A stretch of 38,184 bases of DNA from Pedosphaera sp. (GTDB lineage Bacteria; Verrucomicrobiota; Verrucomicrobiia; Limisphaerales; SXQI01): NCBI GenBank assembly GCA_025359965.1, contig JANYDC010000047.1:1-38184 (forward strand), read 5' to 3'. The position numbers were made by a program, and so were the translations under genes. Positions 1-7,622 of the stretch are shown piece by piece. Below the pieces are notes generated by a model that had not been told where the DNA came from, made no database searches, and saw only the letters and a list, made by a program, of their open reading frames with translations. Within the stretch, counting starts at the first letter, position 1, and each line of letters starts with the position of its first letter.

Positions 1-94
1 AGCGTTGGAGAGGGTCGCGCTGCTGGGAAATCTGAGCCAGACGCTCGGTCAGGGAGAAGAAGGAAAGCTCAGCGGGGCGGATGATTTCAGGCAT
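1..94 (-). CDS. Probable transposase, N-terminal fragment (runs off window)
   Basis: A minus-strand reading frame opens with ATG at 94 and stays open to the window edge, giving 31 residues that start MPEIIRPAELSFFSL and continue with TERLAQISQQRDPLQR. The pattern 'L..R...IS..GDPL.RL' near the N-terminus resembles the start of IS5/IS1182-type DDE transposases, where a short helix precedes 'GDPLERLN'. Only the first part is present, so no catalytic residues can be checked. No clear ribosome binding site precedes the ATG. If the call is right, the left edge of the window lies inside an insertion sequence whose end falls somewhere in 95-190. No terminal inverted repeat can be proven because the other end is outside the window. 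It could instead be an unrelated cytoplasmic protein. Confidence 0.4.
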   Translation of the reverse strand, partial: MPEIIRPAELSFFSLTERLAQISQQRDPLQR

Positions 95-188
95 GCATTC
101 TTTGACGAAATCCACAACCCATCTACTCAAAATCCACACCAGCTTTTTTACATTATTTCAGTTTCTGGAAGTGCCCTGTTTCCAAGCC

Positions 189-491
189 ATGGCTAAACTC
201 GCAAGTTCTCAGCCGGGCCAAGAGCTGCAGGCACTAGCCCTTCAGAGACGCGCGCTCCACTTAGCGTTACCCTTGTGGGAGAAGAATCCCCAATCTATTT
301 ATTATGGTAGGCCAGCGGCGTTGGCATATTTCCTCACCTACAAATATGCTGAGGCATTTGCCAAAGCAGAACTCGCCCAAAGTTGTCTGGCAGGTTGTTT
401 TTCAGTTTTGAACTCTTTACATGAAGCTAAGTTAGAACTGGACCAGCCCATGAGAGATCTCCACGCTGAATTAAAAGCCAAATTGAAATAA
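189..491 (+). CDS. Hypothetical protein, about 100 aa
   Basis: This open frame begins at ATG 189 (MAKLASSQPGQELQAL) and ends at TAA 491. The frame is open further upstream to an ATG at 81, but that extension (rich in T, F and H) looks non-coding and overlaps the probable transposase on the other strand. The protein is mostly helical in composition (Leu, Ala and Glu rich) with two central cysteines, and ends in a charged helix (ELKAKLK). I do not recognise a family. It has no signal peptide or membrane segment. It could be an accessory gene or the remainder of a longer gene disrupted by the neighbouring mobile element. Confidence 0.4.
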   Translation: MAKLASSQPGQELQALALQRRALHLALPLWEKNPQSIYYGRPAALAYFLTYKYAEAFAKAELAQSCLAGCFSVLNSLHEAKLELDQPMRDLHAELKAKLK

Positions 492-629
492 TAAGTCATG
501 AAGTCCCGGCCTACCGCATTCGACAATTGTACGAATTGGAAACATTTTGATTGATCCAAAGCGCTCTTTTTGACTCCTAGCTCCAATACTGGCTTGATCC
601 TTGAGTCGGGTTTCACTACATAACTCCGC

Positions 630-1556
630 ATGTCAGGAACAGCTACGCGCACGGGAGCCCGTCATTCTCAGCCATTTGACCTTGGGTCATTTCTGGAGAA
701 CGGCACAGCCTTGGTCAATAAAGGGCTTGATCGTTATCTGCCCAAGGCCACGGCCAAACCGGCGACGATTCATGCCGCGATGAGGTATTCACTTTTTGCC
801 GGGGGAAAACGGATGAGGCCGGCGCTGGTACTGGCGGCGGCAACGGCTTGCGGAGGCGATCCGGCCGACGCCCTGTCGCATGCCTGCGCGGTGGAATGCA
901 TCCATACTTATTCGCTGATTCATGACGATTTGCCTGCCATGGACAACGACGATTTCCGCCGTGGCAAACCAACCAACCACAAAGTTTATGGCGAAGGCAT
1001 CGCCATCCTGGCCGGGGACGGATTGCTCACCCAGGCTTTCGAAATTCTGGCCCAGGCGGATACCACCAAACGGTATCCCATGAAGGATCTGATTCTGGAG
1101 CTGGCCAAGGCTTCTGGATCGCTGCAACTCATCGCCGGTCAGGTCGCCGACTTGGAGGGGGAAGGCAAACCGATTGATCCCGCCCAGCTTCGTTACATCC
1201 ACGAACGCAAAACCTCGGCCTTGCTCTGTTGCTCGGTGCGGCTTGGCGGAATGAGCGCGAATTGCACACCGGACCAACTTGCAGCTCTGACGGCCTTTGG
1301 CTACAACGTCGGTCTCGCCTTCCAGGTTATTGACGACATTCTTGATGTGACCCAGACCAGCGAGCAACTCGGGAAAACTGCCGGTAAAGACCAGGCTGCG
1401 GCGAAAGCCACCTACCCTGCCCTGCTTGGCTTGGACGAATCCCGCAAAATTGCCACCCGTCTGACGACCAAAGCCTTCAACGCCCTAAAACCGTTCAAGG
1501 GCAAAGCCGCCGCCTTGGAAGCCCTCGCACGGTACCTTTTGCAGCGCGACCGCTAA
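630..1556 (+). CDS. ispA: Polyprenyl (farnesyl/geranylgeranyl) diphosphate synthase
   Basis: This enzyme condenses isopentenyl diphosphate with allylic diphosphates to make C15-C20 prenyl diphosphates for quinones, undecaprenyl phosphate or carotenoids; it acts in the cytoplasm. The 308-residue length fits the family. The first Asp-rich motif is DDLPAMD (D99, D100, D105), the four-residue-spaced form usual in bacterial FPP/GGPP synthases. The second is DDILD (D235, D236, D239). The substrate-binding GGKRMRP lies at residues 58-64. The start at 630 (MSGTATRTG) leaves about 20 residues before the conserved core and lacks an obvious ribosome site. It is the first gene of a plus-strand run continuing into the glyoxalase and folP genes after a 71-base gap. 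Chain length (C15 or C20) cannot be settled by eye, so the ispA symbol is by family resemblance. Confidence 0.92.
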   Translation: MSGTATRTGARHSQPFDLGSFLENGTALVNKGLDRYLPKATAKPATIHAAMRYSLFAGGKRMRPALVLAAATACGGDPADALSHACAVECIHTYSLIHDDLPAMDNDDFRRGKPTNHKVYGEGIAILAGDGLLTQAFEILAQADTTKRYPMKDLILELAKASGSLQLIAGQVADLEGEGKPIDPAQLRYIHERKTSALLCCSVRLGGMSANCTPDQLAALTAFGYNVGLAFQVIDDILDVTQTSEQLGKTAGKDQAAAKATYPALLGLDESRKIATRLTTKAFNALKPFKGKAAALEALARYLLQRDR

Positions 1557-1627
1557 GGATTTAGCTCACTTCATTTTTTTGAAGCCGGGGGGTTGTTTAA
1601 CCCACCCGTAGGGCTATCATTGGCACC

Positions 1628-2026
1628 ATGAATATCGTTACAAAACTGCTGCACACCCGATATCGCGTTAATGACATCGAGAAAACGGTCACGTTTTACA
1701 AGGAAGTCCTGGGCCTACAGGAAACCCGCCGCCACAAATCCCCGCGTGGTTCGGAGTTGGTGTTTCTCAAAGCCCCTGAGAGCGAGGAATTGATTGAGAT
1801 CTGCTATTTTCCATCCAGTGGCCCCGTTGTGGTCCAAACGGATTTGACTCATCTGGCCTTCCAAGTCGATTCTTTGGAGGCGTTCGGGCAACACTTGGCC
1901 AGACTTGGGTTAAAGTATTCGGACGGGCCCACCATGAAAGAAGATGGGGGCTTTGCCTTTATTGATGCTCCCGAGGGATATGAGATCGAGTTGATCCAGC
2001 GAGGGAAAATAGACCGGACCTACTAA
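1628..2026 (+). CDS. gloA: Glyoxalase I-like (VOC superfamily) protein
   Basis: A 132-residue single-chain VOC protein that aligns along its whole length with bacterial lactoylglutathione lyase, which isomerises the methylglyoxal-glutathione hemithioacetal to S-lactoylglutathione. The four metal ligands of that enzyme appear to be kept: H9 (LLHTRYRV), E57 (LIEICYF), H75 (LTHLAFQV) and E121 (GYEIELIQ). The two beta-alpha-beta-beta-beta modules are visible at about 5-60 and 72-126. It ends three bases before the folP start, which implies co-transcription. Other VOC enzymes such as methylmalonyl-CoA epimerase share the fold, and some bacteria use thiols other than glutathione, so the substrate is less certain than the fold. 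Confidence 0.8.
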   Translation: MNIVTKLLHTRYRVNDIEKTVTFYKEVLGLQETRRHKSPRGSELVFLKAPESEELIEICYFPSSGPVVVQTDLTHLAFQVDSLEAFGQHLARLGLKYSDGPTMKEDGGFAFIDAPEGYEIELIQRGKIDRTY

Positions 2027-2029
2027 ACG

Positions 2030-2878
2030 ATGATCCTGCGCGCACGCCAGCTTGAGTACCGATTCCCACAGCCAGCCTTGGTCATGGGAGTGCTCAACGT
2101 GACGCCTGATTCATTTTCTGACGGCGGGATGTATGCCGATACCGACAAAGCGGTGGCCCGGGGCTTGGCCATGTATGAAGAGGGAGCCGACTGGCTGGAT
2201 GTGGGAGGAGAATCAACCCGCCCCGATGCCACGCCGATAAGCGTTGAGGAAGAACTTCGCCGGGTCCTGCCGGTAGTTGAGCAACTAAGCCGCCGAACCA
2301 AGGCCATCCTATCCATCGACACCATGAAACCCAAGGTGGCGCGTGCAGCGATCAAAGCCGGAGCAAGTGTGATCAATGATGTGGCAGCGGCATTGAGCGG
2401 AAGGGCCATGTGGGATGTGGTGGCGGAGACCGGAGCCGCTTATGTGATCATGCACATGCAAGGTTCGCCCGTAACGATGCAACGAGCCCCGCACTACGAC
2501 AACGCAGTCAACGAAATTGGGAGCTTCTTTGAGGAGAGGATCTCGGAACTACAACGGCATGGTGTCGCCAAAGAACAGACCATTCTGGATGTCGGCATCG
2601 GGTTCGGTAAAACCTTGGACCACAATCTTCAGCTTTTGGGCCATTTAGGTCGGTATCAAGCCTTCGGACGCCCTCTCATGCTGGGTGTGTCGCGCAAAGG
2701 GTTCATTGGCAAACTGCTCGGAACGGAGTTGAATGACCGGCTCCCTGCTGCCTTGGCCTGCACCGTTTGGGCCAGATTGCAAGGCGTTCAAATCTGCCGC
2801 ACTCATGATGTGACGGCCACTGTGCATGCCTTGCGCATGGTTGAGGCCTTGCAGGAGGAGGCCGCACATGTCGTTTGA
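2030..2878 (+). CDS. folP: Dihydropteroate synthase
   Basis: Condenses 6-hydroxymethyl-7,8-dihydropterin diphosphate with p-aminobenzoate to dihydropteroate in folate synthesis; cytoplasmic TIM barrel. The 282 residues include the N-terminal signature MGVLNVTPDSFSDGG (about residues 22-36), the pterin/pABA loop GGESTRP (about 61-67), 'SIDTMKP' and 'INDVAA' strands, and the late 'LGVSRKGFIG' element containing the conserved Ser-Arg-Lys. The ATG at 2030 follows the glyoxalase stop by three bases. The last 11 bases overlap the start of cdaA, whose ribosome site GGAGGAGG lies inside folP. folP, cdaA, cdaR and glmM therefore look like one transcription unit, a neighbourhood also known from Gram-positive bacteria. 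Confidence 0.96.
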   Translation: MILRARQLEYRFPQPALVMGVLNVTPDSFSDGGMYADTDKAVARGLAMYEEGADWLDVGGESTRPDATPISVEEELRRVLPVVEQLSRRTKAILSIDTMKPKVARAAIKAGASVINDVAAALSGRAMWDVVAETGAAYVIMHMQGSPVTMQRAPHYDNAVNEIGSFFEERISELQRHGVAKEQTILDVGIGFGKTLDHNLQLLGHLGRYQAFGRPLMLGVSRKGFIGKLLGTELNDRLPAALACTVWARLQGVQICRTHDVTATVHALRMVEALQEEAAHVV

Positions 2879-3692
2879 ACTGGTGCATGTCCTCTGGCGC
2901 CCGTTGGTCGAGGTCTCGATTCTCACGGTGGCTTTTTATTATGGGCTGATTTTTGTGCGCGGCACCAGAGGGTGGCCCGTTGTCATCGGCTTCCTGGTGG
3001 TGCTGGCCCTTACGTTTGTGGCCGGACTCCTGAAATTGGATGTGCTCAGCACTTTCCTGCGGTCGTTCTTTGCCTTTTCTGCCATCGCGGTGCTGGTGCT
3101 ATTTCAACCCGAATTTCGGCGGATGCTCGCGGAATTGGGCAACCTTCCCCTATTTAACAGCGCTCAGGAGCAACGCGAAAACATTGAGGTGATCGTTCAA
3201 ACCGCCGAACGACTCGCTGAAGTGCGGATCGGCGGCTTGATTGCCATTGAGCAATCCATTGGCCTCCAGGAAGTGGTCGAATCAGGCATTCCGGTAAACT
3301 GCGAGGCCACTCCGGAAATGCTTGAAACTATCTTCTTCCCGAATAACGCCATACATGATGGCGGCGTGATCATCAAAGGCGACAAGATTGCGAATGCAGC
3401 CTGTATTTTCCCGCTTACCCACCGGCAGGATCTTAATAAATCACTCGGCACACGGCATCGCGCCGCCCTTGGATTAAGCGAGGAAACCGATGCCGTGGTG
3501 GTGGTGGTCAGCGAGGAAACTCGCCAAATTTCTATCGCCTATAAAGGTCAACTCACCCGCAATATCACGCTGCAGGATTTGCGGGCGTTTTTGACCCTTG
3601 TGTTTGTAAAACGGTCGAAACGCGGCCTCCGTGAATGGATTAACCAGAAGGTCCGCCGAAGTGGTGGCACTCCAACCAACGGAGCCAGCTGA
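2868..3692 (+). CDS. cdaA: Diadenylate cyclase CdaA (c-di-AMP synthase)
   Basis: Joins two ATP into cyclic di-AMP, a messenger for potassium/osmolyte balance and cell-wall homeostasis. The 274-residue protein has three N-terminal hydrophobic segments (about 10-28, 35-54 and 60-80) followed by a cytosolic DAC domain. The nucleotide-binding motifs are D164-G165-G166 (family norm DGA) and GTRHR with R196-H197-R198. The frame is open further upstream, but ATG 2868 is chosen because GGAGGAGG sits just before it and the membrane domain starts directly there. It overlaps folP by 11 bases and is followed three bases later by the YbbR-domain gene and then glmM, matching the cdaA-cdaR-glmM order known from Firmicutes. 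The Ala-to-Gly change in DGA is conservative and activity is still expected. Confidence 0.95.
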   Translation: MSFELVHVLWRPLVEVSILTVAFYYGLIFVRGTRGWPVVIGFLVVLALTFVAGLLKLDVLSTFLRSFFAFSAIAVLVLFQPEFRRMLAELGNLPLFNSAQEQRENIEVIVQTAERLAEVRIGGLIAIEQSIGLQEVVESGIPVNCEATPEMLETIFFPNNAIHDGGVIIKGDKIANAACIFPLTHRQDLNKSLGTRHRAALGLSEETDAVVVVVSEETRQISIAYKGQLTRNITLQDLRAFLTLVFVKRSKRGLREWINQKVRRSGGTPTNGAS

Positions 3693-3695
3693 AAC

Positions 3696-4106
3696 ATGCC
3701 CTACCGCGAGATCATCTTTAATAATTTCTGGCTCAAGATCACAGCTCTGCTATTGGCAGTTCTGGTCTGGTTCACCCTGCATCGCAGCGACAAATCGGAT
3801 GCTGACTTTGCGGGTGAATGGCAGTTTCATCCCAGCACTCGAACCCTCGATAAAGTCCAAATTATTGTGATGCAGTCCGCTGCCGACATTCACAAAATTG
3901 AAGTCAATCCGAAGGTGGTGAAGGTCGAAATTTCCGGTGAGGACTCGCTTCTTCAGCATCTAAGCGCGCGTGACGTTCAAGTCTTCATAGATATGGATCA
4001 GTTGAACGGTGGTAAGACTTTACCGGTTCGCGTCTTTGTGCCCCGCGGATTGAAGGTCAAAAGCATCCTCCCCTCAAGTGTTGAAGTTGGACTGGTCAAG
4101 CCCTGA
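3696..4106 (+). CDS. CdaR-like protein with a single YbbR domain
   Basis: A 136-residue protein with an N-terminal membrane anchor (FWLKITALLLAVLVWFTL, about residues 9-26) and one extracytoplasmic beta-rich YbbR-type repeat (about 35-133, containing VKVEISGEDSLLQHL and LPVRVFVPRG). The start WLKI.ALLLA..LW is the hallmark of CdaR/YbbR proteins. In Bacillus CdaR carries several YbbR repeats and modulates CdaA; this version has only one. The position between cdaA and glmM with a three-base gap to cdaA supports the same partner. Expected role, by inference from gene order: membrane regulator of the diadenylate cyclase. Confidence 0.82.
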   Translation: MPYREIIFNNFWLKITALLLAVLVWFTLHRSDKSDADFAGEWQFHPSTRTLDKVQIIVMQSAADIHKIEVNPKVVKVEISGEDSLLQHLSARDVQVFIDMDQLNGGKTLPVRVFVPRGLKVKSILPSSVEVGLVKP

Positions 4107-4131
4107 CATCTTTTCTAACGTACCGGGAATC

Positions 4132-5514
4132 ATGAGCATTCGGAGGAAAATATTCGGGACGGACGGCGTTCGGGGCACGGCCAATGTCGAGCCGGTGACA
4201 GCGGAGACCGCCCTAAAACTTGGCCGCGCCGCGGCGCACGTTTTCCGGAATATTGAAGCCGTGGCCCGAGGCCGCGACCGCCACAAGATCGTTATTGGAA
4301 AAGACACCCGCCTCTCCGGGTATATGCTCGAAAACGCGCTTTCGTCGGGTATCCTTTCCATGGGCGTGGATGTGCTTTTTATCGGGCCCCTACCCACTCC
4401 GGGTGTGGCTTACATCACCCGCAGCCTTCGTGCCGACGCGGGCATCGTGATCACTGCCTCACACAATCCCTACGACGACAACGGCATCAAATTCTTCCGC
4501 GCGGACGGCTACAAGCTGGACGACAATATCGAGCAGCAAATCGAGGATCTGGTCTTCAGCGGAGCCATCGAAAACATCCGCTCCACCGCCGCTCAAATCG
4601 GCAAGGCCGTCCGCATCGACGACGCACTGGGCCGCTACATTGAGTATGCGAAATCATCCTTCCCCAAGGGCATGACTTTGGAGGGGATGAAGATAGTCAT
4701 CGATTGCGCCCACGGTGCTGCCTACAAAGCCGCTCCTTGCGTCCTGCGGGAGCTCGGCGCGGAAGTGATCGTCATTGCCAATCAACCCGACGGCACCAAC
4801 ATCAACAGGAATTGCGGATCGATGCACCCCGAAGGAATGTGCGAGGCGGTTCGCGAGCATGGCGCCCAGCTTGGCATAGCTCATGACGGTGACGCCGACC
4901 GTGTGCTGTTCTGCGATGAAACTGGCAGCCTGATCGACGGGGATGATGTCCTGGTGATTGCCGCGATGGACATGCTTTCCTCCAACCAGCTTGCGGAAAA
5001 AACGGTGGTTGCCACCGTGATGAGCAATGCAGGACTTGAACCGGCCGTGAACGCCCTGGGTGGCCGGGTGGTTCGCACCAATGTGGGAGATAAGCACGTC
5101 ATCGACGAAATGGTGAGAAACGGCTATAATTTGGGTGGCGAGCAAAGCGGACACATGATTTTCCGCGATTATGGCACCACTGGTGATGGATTGGTGTGTG
5201 CGCTTCAAATCCTGCGCATTATGAAGTCCCGCCGGGCACTGCTTTCCCATCTTTCCCGATCTTGGACGCGCTTTCCGCAATTGGTCACCAATGTCAAGGT
5301 TCGTGAGAAAAGGCCTTTTGCTGAGATACCAGGTTTGCTTGACCTAGTCAGCGCAGCGGAAAAAGCGGTGGCAGGTGACGGGGGACGCATTCTACTCCGT
5401 TACTCAGGGACGGAACCGAAAGCACGACTACTGATCGAAGGACGCGATACTGGTATGCTTCAGGACTGGTCTCATAAGATTTGCAGCGAGCTCAAAAAGC
5501 ACCTCGGCGCGTAA
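4132..5514 (+). CDS. glmM: Phosphoglucosamine mutase
   Basis: Interconverts glucosamine-6-phosphate and glucosamine-1-phosphate, feeding UDP-GlcNAc for peptidoglycan and lipopolysaccharide. The 460 residues show all alpha-D-phosphohexomutase signatures: FGTDGVRG at the N-terminus, the phosphoserine loop TASHNPYDDNG (S110), the metal loop DGDADR (D252, D254, D256), the sugar-specificity loop GGEQSGH and the phosphate-binding loop RYSGTEPKAR near the C-terminus. The ATG at 4132 puts MSIRRKIFGTDG at the usual distance from the start. It lies 25 bases after the YbbR gene and closes the c-di-AMP/cell-wall unit. In Firmicutes CdaA and GlmM interact physically, so the linkage may be functional as well as positional. 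Confidence 0.96.
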   Translation: MSIRRKIFGTDGVRGTANVEPVTAETALKLGRAAAHVFRNIEAVARGRDRHKIVIGKDTRLSGYMLENALSSGILSMGVDVLFIGPLPTPGVAYITRSLRADAGIVITASHNPYDDNGIKFFRADGYKLDDNIEQQIEDLVFSGAIENIRSTAAQIGKAVRIDDALGRYIEYAKSSFPKGMTLEGMKIVIDCAHGAAYKAAPCVLRELGAEVIVIANQPDGTNINRNCGSMHPEGMCEAVREHGAQLGIAHDGDADRVLFCDETGSLIDGDDVLVIAAMDMLSSNQLAEKTVVATVMSNAGLEPAVNALGGRVVRTNVGDKHVIDEMVRNGYNLGGEQSGHMIFRDYGTTGDGLVCALQILRIMKSRRALLSHLSRSWTRFPQLVTNVKVREKRPFAEIPGLLDLVSAAEKAVAGDGGRILLRYSGTEPKARLLIEGRDTGMLQDWSHKICSELKKHLGA

Positions 5515-5607
5515 AAGGGCTGATGATCCTCGCACCTTGTTCGCCACGTCGACGGCTGACCAAAAAAATTGTTTCGTTTTGCCGGGCGTAAGTGGTGTGA
5601 TTGAGTA

Positions 5608-6103
5608 ATGTCAGTCGCTAATGAAACATTTGCTGAAAATGCTCGGCAATTCTGCCAATGGGTTGAATCAGGCAATCACGACGTCCTCTCGGCGCGTCAG
5701 CATTTGCTGGCACTAATGCAGGGCATTCCATATTTTGAGCGTTCCTGCGGCAAGTGATGACAACAATCAGAAGTATCCTCGGCGCCGGTATGAAGGGTGG
5801 AAATCCGACTTCAATCGGCTGTCAGATTTGCCTTTGCAGTACTACAGGTTAATATACTCACCGTGCGTTCTGGATGATGAGCCCCCCACGACAGGAAACT
5901 TGCTTGACGATTTGGCTGACATCTATGGGGACATTTGGCACGGTTTGCAGGCACTGAATGCAGGCGATGCAGCGTACGCCTTCGAGTATTGGCGAGACTT
6001 TTATTTCTATCACTGGGGCCAGCATGCTGCGGCAGCGGTATACGCTATTGATGAGTATTACCGGGAAACTCAACATCCTGAAGCCGATGTCAGTGAGGAT
6101 TAG
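5608..6103 (+). pseudogene. DUF5063 family protein, disrupted by a +1 frameshift
   Basis: ATG 5608 opens a frame (MSVANETFAENARQFCQWVE) that reads to TGA 5755-5757. A second frame starting around 5735 then continues to 6103 with FNRLSDLPLQYY, DDLADIYGDIWHGL and YHWGQHAAAAVYAID. Together they give the layout of DUF5063: an N-terminal FA..A..FC.WVE helix, a 'DLADIY.D...GL' helix and a C-terminal 'HWG.HA..A..A' helix. The join falls at the run of four T at 5733-5736. Dropping one T restores one frame of about 164 codons, reading ...GIPYLSVPAASDD. Either the gene is inactivated, the sequence has a homopolymer error, or the second part is made from the TTG at 5735. DUF5063 has no assigned function. 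Confidence 0.65.
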
Positions 6104-6152
6104 TCATGAAATTGACAGGAGCAAAAGGGAAGTGCCGATAACGTTGCAAAAA

Positions 6153-6237
6153 TGGTGCGCTTGACAGGACTTGAACCTGTACGGGTTACCCCACTACCAC
6201 CTCAAAGTAGCGTGTCTGCCAATTCCACCACAAGCGC
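6153..6237 (-). tRNA. tRNA-Leu (anticodon GAG), CCA encoded
   Basis: On the minus strand the acceptor GCGCTTG (6231-6237) pairs with CAAGCGC near the 3' end, followed by discriminator A and an encoded CCA (6153-6155). The D-loop reads GTGGAATTGGCAGAC. The anticodon stem is CTACT/GGTAG with loop TTGAGGT, giving anticodon GAG, which reads CUU and CUC leucine codons. A variable arm containing GGGTAACCC follows, then the T-arm with GGTTCAAGTCC. The long variable region fits a type II tRNA. A run of five T follows the CCA at 6148-6152. The gene lies just downstream (in plus coordinates) of the broken DUF5063 gene, on the opposite strand. Confidence 0.96.
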
Positions 6238-6440
6238 CCAAGGTTCAGTTATCATGCGAATCACAACGCCCGGGCGCAAGATTTTTTTCCACACTTTTTG
6301 ACTCCACCTGGCGGAAAGACGCAAAAACAATTCACTTACAGAGTTGCGTTACTCGAAACCGTGGTGAGGATTGCCGTTAATCCGGGTCGGAAGCTGGTGT
6401 TTGGATAAGGTTCTGCGATGGTATCTAAAATAACAGACTG

Positions 6441-7622
6441 ATGGAGTTGCCGAAAATTAAAGTTGGAGATAACGAAATCACTTGGTTGAACACCGTGGAT
6501 TGCGGGTTTGCGTCGATGCTTGAGGCCATCGATTCCGCATGCAGCACCATTGACCTGGAGATGTATATCTTCCGGAACGACGCTGTGGGGCAGGGTTTCA
6601 GGACTGCTCTGTCGGATGCCCAAGCGCGCGGTGTGAAAATCCGAGTGATGCTTGATGGGCTGGGTTCTGTGGTTCTTACGTCTGATTATTGGAACGAGCT
6701 GGTCAAAGGTGGAGGAGAATTTCGATTGTTCAACCCTGTGCGGATTACCGGCCCGATTTTCAGGGATCACCGCAAGTTGCTTGCGGTGGATGGGAAGGTT
6801 GGATTCGTCGGCGGTTACAACATCGCGGAGGAATATCGCGGCGACGGCATCGAGCGAGGATGGCATGATTGCGGTTGCAGGGTGGATGGACCCGGGGTCG
6901 AAGTGCTTATCGGGGCTTTTGAGCAAATGTGGCAGCGCTCGGAACACAAGAGGCAGTTTTTACCCCGATTGCGAAAAGGCAGTGCGGACCATCGCACCAT
7001 GGGAGAGAGGCTGAGTCTCTTGCTGACCGGCCCCGGTCGCGCCCCCTTTGTTATGCAGGACACCCTGCTGGCAGACATTCGAAAGGCCAAAACCATCAAC
7101 ATCATTTCGGCCTATTTTCTTCCGCCAAGAAAATTGCTGCGTGGCCTCATGCGAGCCGCCCGTGCAGGAGTTAAGGTTCGCCTCTTGCTGGCGGGAAAGA
7201 GCGATGTGCAAGTCGCACTTCTGGCCGCCCATCGGCTCTACCACGCGTTGCTCAAGGCCGGGGTCACAATTTACGAGTACCAGCCTCAAATTCTCCACAG
7301 CAAGTGCTACCTGATCGATCAGACTGCCTACATCGGTTCGGCCAACATGGATATTCGCAGTCTCAGGATTAATTATGAGCTGCTGGTGCGTTGCGAGGAT
7401 CCAAATTTAGCAGGAACGGTGCTTCAGTTTTTCGAAGAGGCACTGATTCATTCCAAACTGATTTCCTTGGCGGATTGGAAGTCGCATCGGAATTTTTGGA
7501 CAAGAATGAAGGAGGAATGGGCCTGGCTGATTCTAGCCCGTCTGGATCCTTGGCTTTCACAAGTCCAGGTTTCCGGCACACAGTCGATCCGAGTCCAGAC
7601 CCGTCGAACTCTCCCTCGCTAG
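6441..7622 (+). CDS. Phospholipase D superfamily protein, probable cardiolipin synthase
   Basis: Likely makes cardiolipin by transphosphatidylation at the inner membrane. The 393 residues contain two HKD motifs: HRKLLAVD (H110, K112, D117) followed by GFVGGYNIAEEY, and HSKCYLID (H286, K288, D293) followed by AYIGSANMDIRS. There is no N-terminal transmembrane pair, which resembles ClsB/ClsC-type enzymes more than ClsA. The start at 6441 (MELPKIKVGD) has no strong ribosome site. The last four bases overlap the end of the convergent isomerase gene, so the two stop codons interlock. Other PLD-family activities (phosphatidylserine synthase, nuclease) are less likely given the two well-spaced motifs and the length. 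Confidence 0.85.
   Translation: MELPKIKVGDNEITWLNTVDCGFASMLEAIDSACSTIDLEMYIFRNDAVGQGFRTALSDAQARGVKIRVMLDGLGSVVLTSDYWNELVKGGGEFRLFNPVRITGPIFRDHRKLLAVDGKVGFVGGYNIAEEYRGDGIERGWHDCGCRVDGPGVEVLIGAFEQMWQRSEHKRQFLPRLRKGSADHRTMGERLSLLLTGPGRAPFVMQDTLLADIRKAKTINIISAYFLPPRKLLRGLMRAARAGVKVRLLLAGKSDVQVALLAAHRLYHALLKAGVTIYEYQPQILHSKCYLIDQTAYIGSANMDIRSLRINYELLVRCEDPNLAGTVLQFFEEALIHSKLISLADWKSHRNFWTRMKEEWAWLILARLDPWLSQVQVSGTQSIRVQTRRTLPR

Noticed and set aside
789..1367. 192-codon minus-strand frame
   Set aside because: Antisense to the polyprenyl synthase, which has both Asp-rich motifs; no independent features.
1565..1610. Weak hairpins (CTTCA/TGAAG and GGGTT/AACCC) after the polyprenyl synthase gene
   Set aside because: Stems are only 5 bp and neither is followed by a T-run, so a terminator cannot be supported.
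4654..5280. 208-codon minus-strand frame
   Set aside because: Antisense to glmM with all glmM motifs intact on the other strand.
6267..6276. Perfect 10-bp palindrome CGCCCGGGCG beside the tRNA gene
   Set aside because: Too short and GC-biased to claim a function; no second copy seen and no suitable promoter spacing.
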